From: UBA3071 sp965369635
GTDB taxonomy: Bacteria; Chloroflexota; Anaerolineae; UBA3071
Assembly (NCBI GenBank): GCA_965369635.1
Contig: CBDURC010000014.1
Location: forward strand, 1-26,531
Length of the DNA stretch: 26,531 nt
Direction: 5' to 3'
Below are positions 8,111 to 16,708 of the stretch, piece after piece (position 1 is the stretch's first letter; every line of letters begins with the position of its first letter). A program made the position numbers and the translations under genes. The notes beneath the pieces were generated by a model. It was not told where the DNA came from. It did no database searches and worked only from the letters and a program-made list of their open reading frames with translations.

Positions 8111-11100
8111 TTAACCCCCAGCCCCCTGCCCCAGACGGTCCATATAGTACTTGCTCATCGCGCCGGGAACACTGAGGCTGAAGCCTAGCGAAGGCACCTT
8201 CTCTTCCTCATCTGCCCGCCCAAAGCGGACGACCTCGCCTTCCACATCAGTCACCTCGATCAAGAGGCCAAGGGATTGCAGTTCCTTGACCAGCACGCGG
8301 AACCCCTCCGGCACGCCAGGAGCTACGATGGGTTCCCCTTTGACGATAGCCTCGTAGGCTTTGACACGTCCCGTGACGTCGTCAGACTTGATCGTCAGCA
8401 TCTCCTGCAAAGCGTGAGCTGCTCCGTAGGCTTCCAGTGCCCAGACCTCCATCTCACCGAAGCGCTGGCCGCCGAACTGAGCCTTGCCTCCCAGGGGCTG
8501 CTGGGTCACCAGCGAATAGGGCCCTGTGGCACGAGCATGTACCTTGTCTTCGACCAAGTGATGGAGCTTCATCATGTTGATCATGCCCACCGTCACCGGG
8601 TGATCATAGCGCCTGCCAGTCTTGCCGTCGTAGACGAAGGTTTTGCCCCAAGTCGGCAAGGGGAAGGCTTCCTCCTGCGCTACCCGCAGGGCCTCCTCCA
8701 TCATCTCCTCGTCGGAGAGCGCCGAGATGCGATCCATTTCCGCCGCGAGGGCCACTCGCTGAGCTTCGTCCCCCGGCACTTCGGACAGAACCTCTGTCAG
8801 GCCATTCTCCGACTCCACCTCTTGCAGTTCGTACTGGGCTTCACGCATCCCCTCGCGGACGATCTGCTTCAGCCATTCCCGCAGACAGACCTTGCGCACT
8901 TTCTCGTCAGCGCGATCCCGATCTTCGAGTGAACGGACATCGTCCTCGAAGACCAACAGAGCATCCGGATCGTAGCCTTGAGGCCACTCCCTGAGCCACT
9001 CGCGCAGCATCGCCCGCCGGGCATACGTGCGATCCTCCTTGACGCGATCGCTATCGTACCCCCGCTCTCCCAGCCACTCGCTCAGATACAGCAGGCAAAG
9101 GTGCTCGTCGTCCTTCAACAGCTCCTCAGGGATGTCCTGCTCCTTCGCCCAGTTCCAGGACCTTGCACAGGCCTTCTCCCACGCCCTGTCAATCAGCCAG
9201 GAACGGGCCAACTCGGCCGCTATCTCATCCTCCGTCGCCCCATCGAATACGGGGGATTCAGCGTAGAAACCGAGGCGATCAGCCGCCAAGCCCAGGTGGG
9301 TCTCCAGAATCTGGCCGATATTCATGCGGCCCGGCACGCCAAGGGGGTTCAGGAGGATGTCTATCGGAGTGCCGTCCGACAGAAAGGGCATATCTACCAT
9401 CGGCACGACGCTGGAGATGACTCCCTTATTGCCATGCCGACCGGCCATCTTGTCCCCTTCCTTGACTTTGCGCTTCTGGGCCACCATTGCCCTGGCCATC
9501 TTCTCCACGCCAGCGGACAGGTCGCGATGTTCGTCACGGCTGAAAACCTTGACATCGATAACCTTGCCCTTCTCGCCATGCGGCAAACGCAAGGATGAGT
9601 CCTTCACCTCCCGCGCCTTTTCGCCGAAGATCGCTCGAAGCAGTCTCTCCTCCGGACTCAGCTCCGTTTCGCCCTTCGGGGTGATCTTGCCCACCAGGAT
9701 ATCGCCAGGCCCCACGCGAGCACCTATGCGAATGATCCCTTCCTGATCCAGACTTCTAAGGGCTTCCTCACCCACGTTGGGGATGTCACGCGTAATCTCC
9801 TCAACGCCAAGCTTCGTGTCGCGAGCCTCTGTCTCGTGCTTCTCAATGTGAATGGATGTGAACTTGTCCTCCTGCACTAGCCGCTCGCTGATAACGATGG
9901 CATCCTCATAGTTGCCACCCTCCCACGACATGAAGGCCGCCAGGATGTTCTGGCCTAAGGCGAGCTCGCCGCCCACAGTACTGCTAGAGTCAACCAGCAC
10001 CATGCCTTCCTCCACCCGATCACCTTTTCCGACTCTAGGTCGCTGGTCAACGCAGGTGGACTGATTGCTGCGCTCGTACTTCCGCAAGAGGTACGTCCGC
10101 TTGGTGCCATCGTCGTGCATTATCGTGATCGCCTCCCCGGTCACGCTGACCACCTCTCCGGCGGCCTCAGCACGAATGACATGACCAGACTCGATGGCCG
10201 CCGGCCATTCCATGCCTGTGCCAACAAGCGGCACGTCAGGCTGAATGAGGGGGACGGCCTGGCGTTGCATGTTAGACCCCATGAGCGCACGATTAGCATC
10301 ATCGTGCTCCAGAAACGGGATCAACGCTGCCGAGATGCCCACGATCTGCTGGGGCGAGACATCCATGTAGTCCACCGCATCAGGGCTCTCGGTGAAGAAC
10401 CTCTGACTCCGCCGAACAGACACACGCTGGCTGACAAAGCGACCGTTCTCATCCAATACAGCACTCGCCTGAGCGATGGTGTAGCGATCCTCGTCGGTGG
10501 CCGCGAGGTAGTCGATCCTATCCGTGGCCCTGGGCACAACTCTCACCTCAGGTATCCGTTCGCCCAGTTGAGCGATCCGCTCGGCAAGCTGATGATCCAC
10601 CAATGTGCCCGCTTCGGCGACGACCTCGCCAGAATCGGGAGCCATCACCGACTCCCTCAGTACCTCACCGACCAATTCTTCTCCCTTGTTGGGCACGCTG
10701 CGGATTACGCGCCGATAGGGAGTCTCGACAAAGCCGTACTCGTTGACACGAGCATACGTTGCCAGGCGTCCAATGAGGCCGATGTTAGGCCCCTCAGGCG
10801 TCTCAATGGGACAGATGCGACCATAATGCGAGTGATGCACGTCGCGTACGTCGAAGCCAGCCCGTTCACGTCGCAAGCCGCCGGGGCCCAAGGCCGAGAG
10901 CGTGCGCTTGTGGGTCAGTTCCGTCAGAGGATTGGTCTGATCCATGAACTGGCTGAGCTGGCTGGCCCCGAAGAACTCACGCAGGGCTCCGGTAATCGGC
11001 CTGGTATTGATCAGGCTGGCCGGGGTGAGCTGTTCAGGGTCTCGGGTGGACATCCGCTCCCGCACCATGCGCTCCATGCGCAGGAGACCAATTCGAAAGC

Positions 11101-12133
11101 GATGCCGCACCAACTCGCCCACTGTCTTCACCCGCCGGTTGCCCAAGTGATCAATGTCGTCAGCGCTATCAACCCCGTTGTTGATGAGGATCATCTGCTC
11201 GACGAGCTTGACCAGATCCTCATTGGTCAGGCTGAGGGTGTCCAAGGGAACGCTCAGACCAAGACGCCTGTTCAGCTTGTAGCGCCCCACCCTGCCCAAG
11301 TCATAACGCCTGGCGGTGAAGAACAGACTCTTCAAGAACTTCGTGGCATTATCCAGTGTGGCGGGATCGCCAGGCCGCTGCTTCTTGTAGAAGTCCAACA
11401 GCGCCGCTTCTGCACCCACAGCGGAATCCGCGCGGCTGGGCGTGGAGGTGGGATCTTTCGCCAACGTCGAGGCAATGTAGCTATGCTCGGGCATGTTGTC
11501 CACGTGGGCAAAAAGCTCCAGCAGTTCCTCGTCACTGCCATAGCCCAAAGCGCGTAGAAGCGTGGTGACTGGCAGCTTGCGTTTGCGGTTCACCTTGACA
11601 GAGATGATGTCACGCTTCGATGTATCAAACTCCAGCCAGGCCCCGCGGTCGGGGATCAACTTGGCCATGCACAACCTACGCCCGGTCCTGCGATCCTCAT
11701 CGACAGTGAAATAGGCCCCCGGCGAACGTATGAGCTGGCTTACCACCACCCGTTCTGCCCCATTGATGATGAAGGTGCCCTGGGGAGTCATGAAGGGAAA
11801 ATCGCCCATGAAAACGTCCTGCTCGATGACCTCTCCCGTGTCCTTGTTGATGAGGCGTGTGTTGACATGCAGCGGGACAGCATATGTGATGTCGCGATCA
11901 TGGCACTCGTCCATGCTGTATTGAGGATCACCAAAGGACAACTCACCATAGTGAAGCTCCATGTTCTTGTTGAAGCTCACTATGGGCGATATCTCGTCAA
12001 ACAGTGCCCGCAATCCTTCTTCCCGGAACCAGCGATAGGAGTGATGCTGAACCTCAATGAGCGCAGGAAGCGGCATGAGGTTAGCAATACGGGCATAGGA
12101 CTTGCGTGCCAGGCGGAGATTGCCCTGATTCAT
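8111..12133 (-). CDS. rpoB: RNA polymerase beta subunit, with large C-terminal-half insert
   Basis: This is the beta subunit of RNA polymerase. I place the start at the ATG at 12133 (MNQGNLRL, 1340 residues), because a GAGGGGGT site lies about 10 nt upstream. Other possible starts are TTG 12136, ATG 12142 and ATG 12157; residue numbers here count from 12157 (1348 residues). Landmarks are the rifampicin region SQLSQFMDQTNPLTELTHKR (about 399-418), the HHSHYGRICPIETPEGPNIG block, GDKMAGRHGNKG (901-912), and the C-terminal GGKAQFGGQRFGEMEVWALEAYGAA. Between FDGATEDEI and PLPTWGKTFVYDGKTG an insert of about 185 residues replaces a short linker. THKRTLS has Thr where most bacteria have Arg. The gene follows its own promoter and a long leader, with uvrA upstream. 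Confidence 0.98.
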   Translation of the reverse strand: MNQGNLRLARKSYARIANLMPLPALIEVQHHSYRWFREEGLRALFDEISPIVSFNKNMELHYGELSFGDPQYSMDECHDRDITYAVPLHVNTRLINKDTGEVIEQDVFMGDFPFMTPQGTFIINGAERVVVSQLIRSPGAYFTVDEDRRTGRRLCMAKLIPDRGAWLEFDTSKRDIISVKVNRKRKLPVTTLLRALGYGSDEELLELFAHVDNMPEHSYIASTLAKDPTSTPSRADSAVGAEAALLDFYKKQRPGDPATLDNATKFLKSLFFTARRYDLGRVGRYKLNRRLGLSVPLDTLSLTNEDLVKLVEQMILINNGVDSADDIDHLGNRRVKTVGELVRHRFRIGLLRMERMVRERMSTRDPEQLTPASLINTRPITGALREFFGASQLSQFMDQTNPLTELTHKRTLSALGPGGLRRERAGFDVRDVHHSHYGRICPIETPEGPNIGLIGRLATYARVNEYGFVETPYRRVIRSVPNKGEELVGEVLRESVMAPDSGEVVAEAGTLVDHQLAERIAQLGERIPEVRVVPRATDRIDYLAATDEDRYTIAQASAVLDENGRFVSQRVSVRRSQRFFTESPDAVDYMDVSPQQIVGISAALIPFLEHDDANRALMGSNMQRQAVPLIQPDVPLVGTGMEWPAAIESGHVIRAEAAGEVVSVTGEAITIMHDDGTKRTYLLRKYERSNQSTCVDQRPRVGKGDRVEEGMVLVDSSSTVGGELALGQNILAAFMSWEGGNYEDAIVISERLVQEDKFTSIHIEKHETEARDTKLGVEEITRDIPNVGEEALRSLDQEGIIRIGARVGPGDILVGKITPKGETELSPEERLLRAIFGEKAREVKDSSLRLPHGEKGKVIDVKVFSRDEHRDLSAGVEKMARAMVAQKRKVKEGDKMAGRHGNKGVISSVVPMVDMPFLSDGTPIDILLNPLGVPGRMNIGQILETHLGLAADRLGFYAESPVFDGATEDEIAAELARSWLIDRAWEKACARSWNWAKEQDIPEELLKDDEHLCLLYLSEWLGERGYDSDRVKEDRTYARRAMLREWLREWPQGYDPDALLVFEDDVRSLEDRDRADEKVRKVCLREWLKQIVREGMREAQYELQEVESENGLTEVLSEVPGDEAQRVALAAEMDRISALSDEEMMEEALRVAQEEAFPLPTWGKTFVYDGKTGRRYDHPVTVGMINMMKLHHLVEDKVHARATGPYSLVTQQPLGGKAQFGGQRFGEMEVWALEAYGAAHALQEMLTIKSDDVTGRVKAYEAIVKGEPIVAPGVPEGFRVLVKELQSLGLLIEVTDVEGEVVRFGRADEEEKVPSLGFSLSVPGAMSKYYMDRLGQGAGG

Positions 12134-12431
12134 CAAACACATACCCCCTCTATTCATCCAGTTGCTTAAGCACTCAAGACAGGCCCGCTCTCAAGCACGT
12201 GACGCAGTTATCCCGTTTTCGCGAGTAGACCATGTCGTTGAACAGGTGACACCGATGTAGCAAGCCAGCCAATGGGACTCAGCACCTCGGGGAACCCACA
12301 GCAGACGTACGTGTCCGCCACCCTGGCCTGGGTCTGGCATCTGGGTGGCGATGGAGACGGCGGCAGATTGAAGGCAACGCGCAGTGTCCTCAAACCGTGC
12401 AATTATGGAAACCCACAAAGACAGATCGCAA
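12134..12431 (-). promoter_or_regulatory. long 5' leader of rpoB (about 300 nt)
   Basis: From the predicted start site near 12431 to the rpoB start there is no convincing gene. The leader holds a perfect 8-bp stem, CGCCACCC/GGGTGGCG, at 12316-12323 and 12343-12350, and a GC-rich stretch containing CCGAGGTG around 12283-12290. No U-tract follows the stem. A frame of about 64 codons (12208-12402, minus) lacks a ribosome site and is probably noise. The length and structure suggest mRNA-level control, such as autoregulation or attenuation, but no known element is firmly recognised. Confidence 0.4.
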
Positions 12432-12437
12432 TTTATT

Positions 12438-12466
12438 ACTATAGCACTGTTCTCGCATTCTGTCAA
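12438..12466 (-). promoter_or_regulatory. rpoB promoter
   Basis: A perfect TTGACA (12461-12466) and TATAGT (12438-12443) are spaced 17 nt apart on the minus strand, the best promoter in the window. It begins only about 60 nt after the uvrA stop, leaving little room for a uvrA terminator; none was seen. Strong transcription of rpoBC is expected. Confidence 0.8.
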
Positions 12467-12527
12467 ATTCGCCATGGCCCCTCGTGCGGGAGCATCGCTT
12501 GCACATACAAGCTCGACCAAACCCCCA

Positions 12528-15497
12528 TCAGTCACCCTGTTCCCCGCTCCCGACCAACACCCGTCGGAGATACTGACCCGTGTACGATCTCTGCATCCCT
12601 GCTACGTGTTCAGGCGTGCCCTCGGCAATCACCCAACCGCCCCCATCCCCCCCCACTGGACCCAGATCAATGACCCAATCGGCATACTTGATCACGTCCA
12701 GGTGATGCTCAATGACGATCACCGTGTTTCCCTGATCAACCAGACGCGACAGCACCGCCAGCAGTCTCTCGATGTCAGCGAAGTGCAGACCAGTCGTAGG
12801 CTCGTCCAGAAGGTACAGGGTGCGGCCGGTAGCGCGACGGCTCAGTTCTCGGCTCAGCTTCACCCGCTGTGCCTCGCCACCGCTCAGCGTGGTCGCCGGC
12901 TGCCCCAGCCTGATGTATCCCAACCCGACGTCATAGAGCGTCTGCAGCTTGCTGCGAATGCGCGGTATGTTCTGAAAGAAACGCAGCGCTTCCTCAACGG
13001 TCATGTCGAGCACATCGGCGATGTTCCTGCCCTTGTAGCCAATCTGCAGAGTCTCGCGATTGAAGCGCCGGCCAAGGCACACTTCGCATGGCACCCAGAC
13101 ATCGGGAAGAAACTGCATCTCGATACGAATGGTCCCATCGCCATGGCACGCCTCGCAACGCCCACCCTTGACGTTGAAACTGAAGCGGCCGGGCTTGTAG
13201 CCCCGCATCTTGCTCTCAGGCAGAGAGGCAAACAGCTCTCGGATATAAGTGAAGACGTTGGTGTAGGTTGCTGGATTGGAACGCGGTGTCCGCCCGATAG
13301 GAAACTGATCAATGTTGACCACTTTGTCCAGGTTTTCCAGGCCGAGGATGGTGTCATGGCGCCCCGGCCTGTCCCTGGTAGCACGGTACATGCGCTGCGC
13401 CAGCGCTTTGTACAGTACCTCGATCACCAGACTCGATTTTCCACTGCCACTGACGCCGGTCACGCAGATGAATTCGCCCAGCGGGAACCGCACATCGATA
13501 TGCTTCAGGTTGTTCTCCGCTGCCTGCTTGACGATGAGATACTTCCCATTTCCCGGACGGCGTGCTGCCGGCACGTCGATGCATCGCTCGCCGCGCAGGA
13601 AAGCACCCGTGATGGACTCCCGGCAGGCTTTTATCTCCTCCAACGACCCAGCACAGACCACCTCACCGCCATGCTCGCCAGCTCCCGGTCCCAAATCAAT
13701 GATCCAGTCAGCGGCATGCATCGTTCCCTCATCATGCTCGACCACAAGCACCGTATTGCCCAGGTCACGCATCCCCTGGAGAGTGCAGATCAGGCGCGCA
13801 TTGTCCCGCCGATGCAGGCCGATGCTTGGCTCATCAAGGATGTACAGCACTCCCATGAGTCGCGAGCCAATCTGCGTCGCCAGGCGGATACGCTGTGCCT
13901 CACCACCCGAGAGGCTCGCCGCGCGCCGATCCAAAGTCAGATAATCCAGACCTACATTGACCATGAAGGATAGACGATCACACAGTTCTTTCAGAACCTG
14001 GCGGGCAATGGCGTATTGGCGATCAGTCAGGGGAGAATCGGCGGGCCTGGTGAGACTGGGAGCGGTGGAGGCCGCGCTCGCCTGCCCCAGCCTTCCAGTC
14101 GGCTCAAGTCCCTGCAGTTTCTCAATCCAGCGCAGTGCCTCGGTGACACTCATTTGAGTCACTTCGTGGACGTTCTTTCCAACTATGGTGACCGCAAGCG
14201 CTTCGGGGCGCAGCCTCCTGCCTTCACACACTGGGCAGAGGCGCACAGACATGAAGCGTTCTAGCTCGCCCCGAACGTAGTTGGACGACGTCTCCCGATA
14301 GCGCCGTCGCAGATTGGGGATGACCCCCTCGAACGCGGTCTGATAGACATGCTCGCCACCTTCAGAAGTGTGGTAGTGGACAGTGATCTTGTCGCCACGG
14401 CGGCCACCATAGAGAACGACTTCCTTCTGACGAGAGCTCAGCTCGGTCCAGGGGGCATCGTAAGGAACGCCATAGTGCCGACAGGCAGCCCGCAGGATCT
14501 GGCTGTAGTAGCTCTGCTCATTGTGCTGACGTATGCCCCAACCAGGCGCCCGCAGCGCTCCCTGAGCTAGACTTAGCTCAGGCTCAGGGAAGAACGCCTC
14601 AGAATCGAATTCCATCTGCGTGCCCAGCCCGGTGCAGGTGGGACATGCCCCATGAGGGCTGTTGAAGCTGAAGGTGCGGGGCTCGATCTCGGGCAACGAA
14701 ATCCCGCACTGCACACAGGCGAAATGCTCGGAGAAGAGGCGGTCTCGTGGCTGCTCCGGATCGGCCACGTCGCTGACCAATACCATGCCTGCCCCGAGCT
14801 TCAGCGCTGTCTCCACAGAGTCGGCCAGGCGACTGATATTGGTGCCATCACTGCCGTCGCGCCGCATGACTAGCCGATCCACCACCACCTCGATGGTGTG
14901 GATCCTGTAGCGGTCCAACTCGACCTCCTCGTCCACATCTCGCACCTGGCCATCTACCCGCACGCGCACGTAGCCCGCCTTGCGCACATCCTCGAATACC
15001 GCCTTGTGCTCACCTTTGCGATCTTTGATCAGCGGAGCCAGGATTTGGATGCGGCTGCCTTCGGGCATAGCCACGATGGCATCCACAATCTGTTGGGCCG
15101 TCTGTTGACTGATGGCCTGGCCGCATTTGGGGCAATGCGGCTGTCCCACGCGGGCGTACAGCAGCCGTAGGTAGTCGTAGATCTCCGTCACGGTGCCCAC
15201 AGTGGAACGGGGATTGCGACTGGCTCCCTTCTGGTCAATCGAAATGGCCGGACTCAGCCCTTCGATCTGGTCAACATCCGGCTTCTCCATGCGGCCCAGG
15301 AACTGGCGAGCGTAGGCGGAGAGCGATTCCACATAGCGACGCCGCCCCTCGGCGTAGATCGTGTCGAAGGCCAGGCTCGACTTGCCCGAACCGGACACAC
15401 CGGTGATGACCACCAGCTTGTCGCGGGGGATCTCCACGTCGATGTCCTTCAGATTGTGTTCCCGTGCTCCCCGGATGATCAACTTGTCCTGCGCCAT
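12528..15497 (-). CDS. uvrA: excinuclease ABC subunit A
   Basis: UvrA is the ATP-driven damage sensor that loads UvrB in nucleotide excision repair. The product is 989 residues, slightly longer than the usual 940-950. It has two ABC ATPase modules. Walker A GVSGSGKSSL occurs at about 33-42 and 681-690, and signature LSGGEAQR at 529-536 and 871-878. Both are followed by ILDEPSIGLH or LLDEPTTGLH Walker B blocks. Zinc modules are C261/C264/C285/C288 and C781/C784/C804/C807, with further CxxC pairs at 122-125 and 421-424. A Ser/Ala/Pro-rich linker at about 463-490 accounts for part of the extra length. The ATG at 15497 has only a weak GGGCGAG ribosome site. Its promoter and a nearby palindrome are listed separately. 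Confidence 0.98.
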   Translation of the reverse strand: MAQDKLIIRGAREHNLKDIDVEIPRDKLVVITGVSGSGKSSLAFDTIYAEGRRRYVESLSAYARQFLGRMEKPDVDQIEGLSPAISIDQKGASRNPRSTVGTVTEIYDYLRLLYARVGQPHCPKCGQAISQQTAQQIVDAIVAMPEGSRIQILAPLIKDRKGEHKAVFEDVRKAGYVRVRVDGQVRDVDEEVELDRYRIHTIEVVVDRLVMRRDGSDGTNISRLADSVETALKLGAGMVLVSDVADPEQPRDRLFSEHFACVQCGISLPEIEPRTFSFNSPHGACPTCTGLGTQMEFDSEAFFPEPELSLAQGALRAPGWGIRQHNEQSYYSQILRAACRHYGVPYDAPWTELSSRQKEVVLYGGRRGDKITVHYHTSEGGEHVYQTAFEGVIPNLRRRYRETSSNYVRGELERFMSVRLCPVCEGRRLRPEALAVTIVGKNVHEVTQMSVTEALRWIEKLQGLEPTGRLGQASAASTAPSLTRPADSPLTDRQYAIARQVLKELCDRLSFMVNVGLDYLTLDRRAASLSGGEAQRIRLATQIGSRLMGVLYILDEPSIGLHRRDNARLICTLQGMRDLGNTVLVVEHDEGTMHAADWIIDLGPGAGEHGGEVVCAGSLEEIKACRESITGAFLRGERCIDVPAARRPGNGKYLIVKQAAENNLKHIDVRFPLGEFICVTGVSGSGKSSLVIEVLYKALAQRMYRATRDRPGRHDTILGLENLDKVVNIDQFPIGRTPRSNPATYTNVFTYIRELFASLPESKMRGYKPGRFSFNVKGGRCEACHGDGTIRIEMQFLPDVWVPCEVCLGRRFNRETLQIGYKGRNIADVLDMTVEEALRFFQNIPRIRSKLQTLYDVGLGYIRLGQPATTLSGGEAQRVKLSRELSRRATGRTLYLLDEPTTGLHFADIERLLAVLSRLVDQGNTVIVIEHHLDVIKYADWVIDLGPVGGDGGGWVIAEGTPEHVAGMQRSYTGQYLRRVLVGSGEQGD

Positions 15498-15566
15498 ACT
15501 CGCCCACTGCCAAATAGGATATGCAAACCAGAAGTGCCTATTGATCGCGCCTCAAGGGTTGGTCGC

Positions 15567-15581
15567 TTGTTGATGCAACAA
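15567..15581. promoter_or_regulatory. palindrome at the predicted uvrA transcription start
   Basis: TTGTTG and CAACAA form a perfect 6-3-6 inverted repeat. It overlaps the expected uvrA transcription start (near 15581) and lies about 70 nt before the start codon. The position is ideal for a repressor. uvrA is SOS-controlled in many bacteria, but this is not the E. coli or Bacillus LexA box, so the regulator is unknown. Confidence 0.4.
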
Positions 15582-15587
15582 TCTCAC

Positions 15588-15616
15588 ATTCTAACATGAT
15601 ACACTGCGCCGCGCAA
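15588..15616 (-). promoter_or_regulatory. uvrA promoter
   Basis: Minus-strand TTGCGC (15611-15616) and TAGAAT (15588-15593) are separated by 17 nt in the 189-nt gap upstream of uvrA. The expected leader is about 84 nt and carries a TTGTTG/CAACAA palindrome. Confidence 0.6.
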
Positions 15617-15686
15617 ACCACACCCATCACTCCCGCGAGGGATCGTCCCTGGAGACGGGCTTGGGAACAACGAAGATCTAGCGTGG

Positions 15687-16277
15687 CTAGCAGTGAGGGG
15701 CCGTGCGCTCCGGCGGCGGAGCGTCAGGAGGGAGCAGGTCAAACAGTCCTTCAAAAAAGGGACGCAGGTATGGGGGTAGGAGGCGGATATCGGCCATGCA
15801 GCCGGAGGCCAGTCCAGCGAACGTTTCCCAGTCGTTGCGGTCGTGCAGAAAGCCAGGGAAGCCCTCATCTGGCAGGCCGTGGACATAGCCACGAGCCAGT
15901 CTGGCAACGCGGGCGAAGCTGGGATCGGTTTCCTGGGCCGCCTGCACCACGGCAGCGAGAAGCGCGCCCTCCCGACCGGCGCGGCGAGCATCCCACCAGG
16001 CATGGGCCAGCTCGTGGATGGCTGCCTCGTACTGACCAGTGCTGAGCAGCACTCGATTCTCGCCAGGGAAGAAGAAACCCCCGCCCTGTGCGCTCAGCCG
16101 GTCTTTGATCTCTACGCGAACGTGCTCACGCAGCCACCGCTGCGCTTGGATGCCGAAAGGAAAAAACTCGAACAGCTCGTCGACAAAGCCATCGGCAGAA
16201 GGCTCAGCGACAGCACCGCGCCGTGTCAGCCACAAGCCAGTGAAGAACGCCCGTGTACAGTGCAGTAGCTTGCACAT
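15687..16277 (-). CDS. putative small zinc metallopeptidase (HExxH)
   Basis: I do not recognise a named family for this 196-residue protein. It contains HELAHAWWDARR with a gluzincin-like HExxH motif (H88, E89, H92). The later segment NDWETFAGLASGCM offers E151 as a possible third zinc ligand; about 58 residues separate it from the motif. No clear signal peptide or membrane helix is visible, though residues 8-18 are mildly hydrophobic; the C-terminus is proline-rich. The ATG at 16277 follows a clean GGAGG site with 7-nt spacing, so the gene is probably real. A weak promoter-like pair (TTGCGC, 17 nt, TAACCT) lies upstream. It is on the same strand as uvrA but separated by uvrA's own promoter, so a functional link is not implied. 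Confidence 0.6.
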   Translation of the reverse strand: MCKLLHCTRAFFTGLWLTRRGAVAEPSADGFVDELFEFFPFGIQAQRWLREHVRVEIKDRLSAQGGGFFFPGENRVLLSTGQYEAAIHELAHAWWDARRAGREGALLAAVVQAAQETDPSFARVARLARGYVHGLPDEGFPGFLHDRNDWETFAGLASGCMADIRLLPPYLRPFFEGLFDLLPPDAPPPERTAPHC

Positions 16278-16421
16278 CTAGTTGCCTCCATTCCTCCATG
16301 AGTCGGACACAGGTTACCACAGAAGAGCAGCGGGCGCAACTGGATATTGGCACACATCGTTGCCCAGGAGACCTTCAGGAGCAGCAGGGCTTCGATGAGT
16401 GCACACGCGGGAACGATGGAG

Positions 16422-16450
16422 TTGCCCCTTGGTTCAGCTTATGGTAAAAT
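16422..16450 (+). promoter_or_regulatory. promoter of the 16466 small gene
   Basis: TTGCCC (16422-16427) and TAAAAT (16445-16450) are 17 nt apart on the plus strand. Transcription would start near 16457, only about 9 nt before the ATG at 16466, so the message would be almost leaderless. Confidence 0.55.
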
Positions 16451-16465
16451 GGCATCGTCTCCGAA

Positions 16466-16684
16466 ATGGATGAGGTGAGCCTCATTCCCAACAGATCGGT
16501 CTCGCTGCAGACGCTGGCCACGATGGCTCGGGTGAAAGAACTGTCTCAGACTCGGCGTCACTTGTCGGCCGAGGAGCGTACGGAGGTCTTCTCACAGAAC
16601 TTGGAGCAAGCACGGGCCGAGGCCATCCGCAAGGACATCGCCATAGACAACGAGCGGGAGGCTGCCGTTGACGGCGGAACATAA
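16466..16684 (+). CDS. small hypothetical protein (72 aa), possibly antitoxin-like
   Basis: I do not recognise the family. The product is soluble and charged, with a helical middle (SAEERTEVFSQNLEQARAEAIRKD) and an acidic ending DNEREAAVDGG. There is no Shine-Dalgarno sequence before the ATG, but a good promoter lies so close that the transcript would be nearly leaderless, which supports this start. The gene sits at the head of a row of damaged toxin-antitoxin genes on the same strand, 24 nt before the next frame. That position makes an antitoxin-like role plausible, but the sequence alone does not show it. Confidence 0.5.
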   Translation: MDEVSLIPNRSVSLQTLATMARVKELSQTRRHLSAEERTEVFSQNLEQARAEAIRKDIAIDNEREAAVDGGT

Positions 16685-16708
16685 CAGGGAGAGGAGTAGG
16701 AGAGTACG

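Noticed and set aside
10115..11557. Plus-strand open frame of 480 codons inside rpoB
   Set aside because: It is exactly antisense to conserved rpoB sequence, its protein resembles no family I know, and it lacks a ribosome site. High GC makes such shadow frames common.
12384..13973. Plus-strand open frame of 529 codons over uvrA and its 3' gap
   Set aside because: It is antisense to the conserved second half of uvrA and crosses the rpoB promoter. No family features are seen.
15596..16045. Plus-strand frames opposite the metallopeptidase gene
   Set aside because: The minus-strand gene has a clean ribosome site and an HExxH motif. The plus-strand frames are Arg/Gly/Pro-rich, as expected of shadows.
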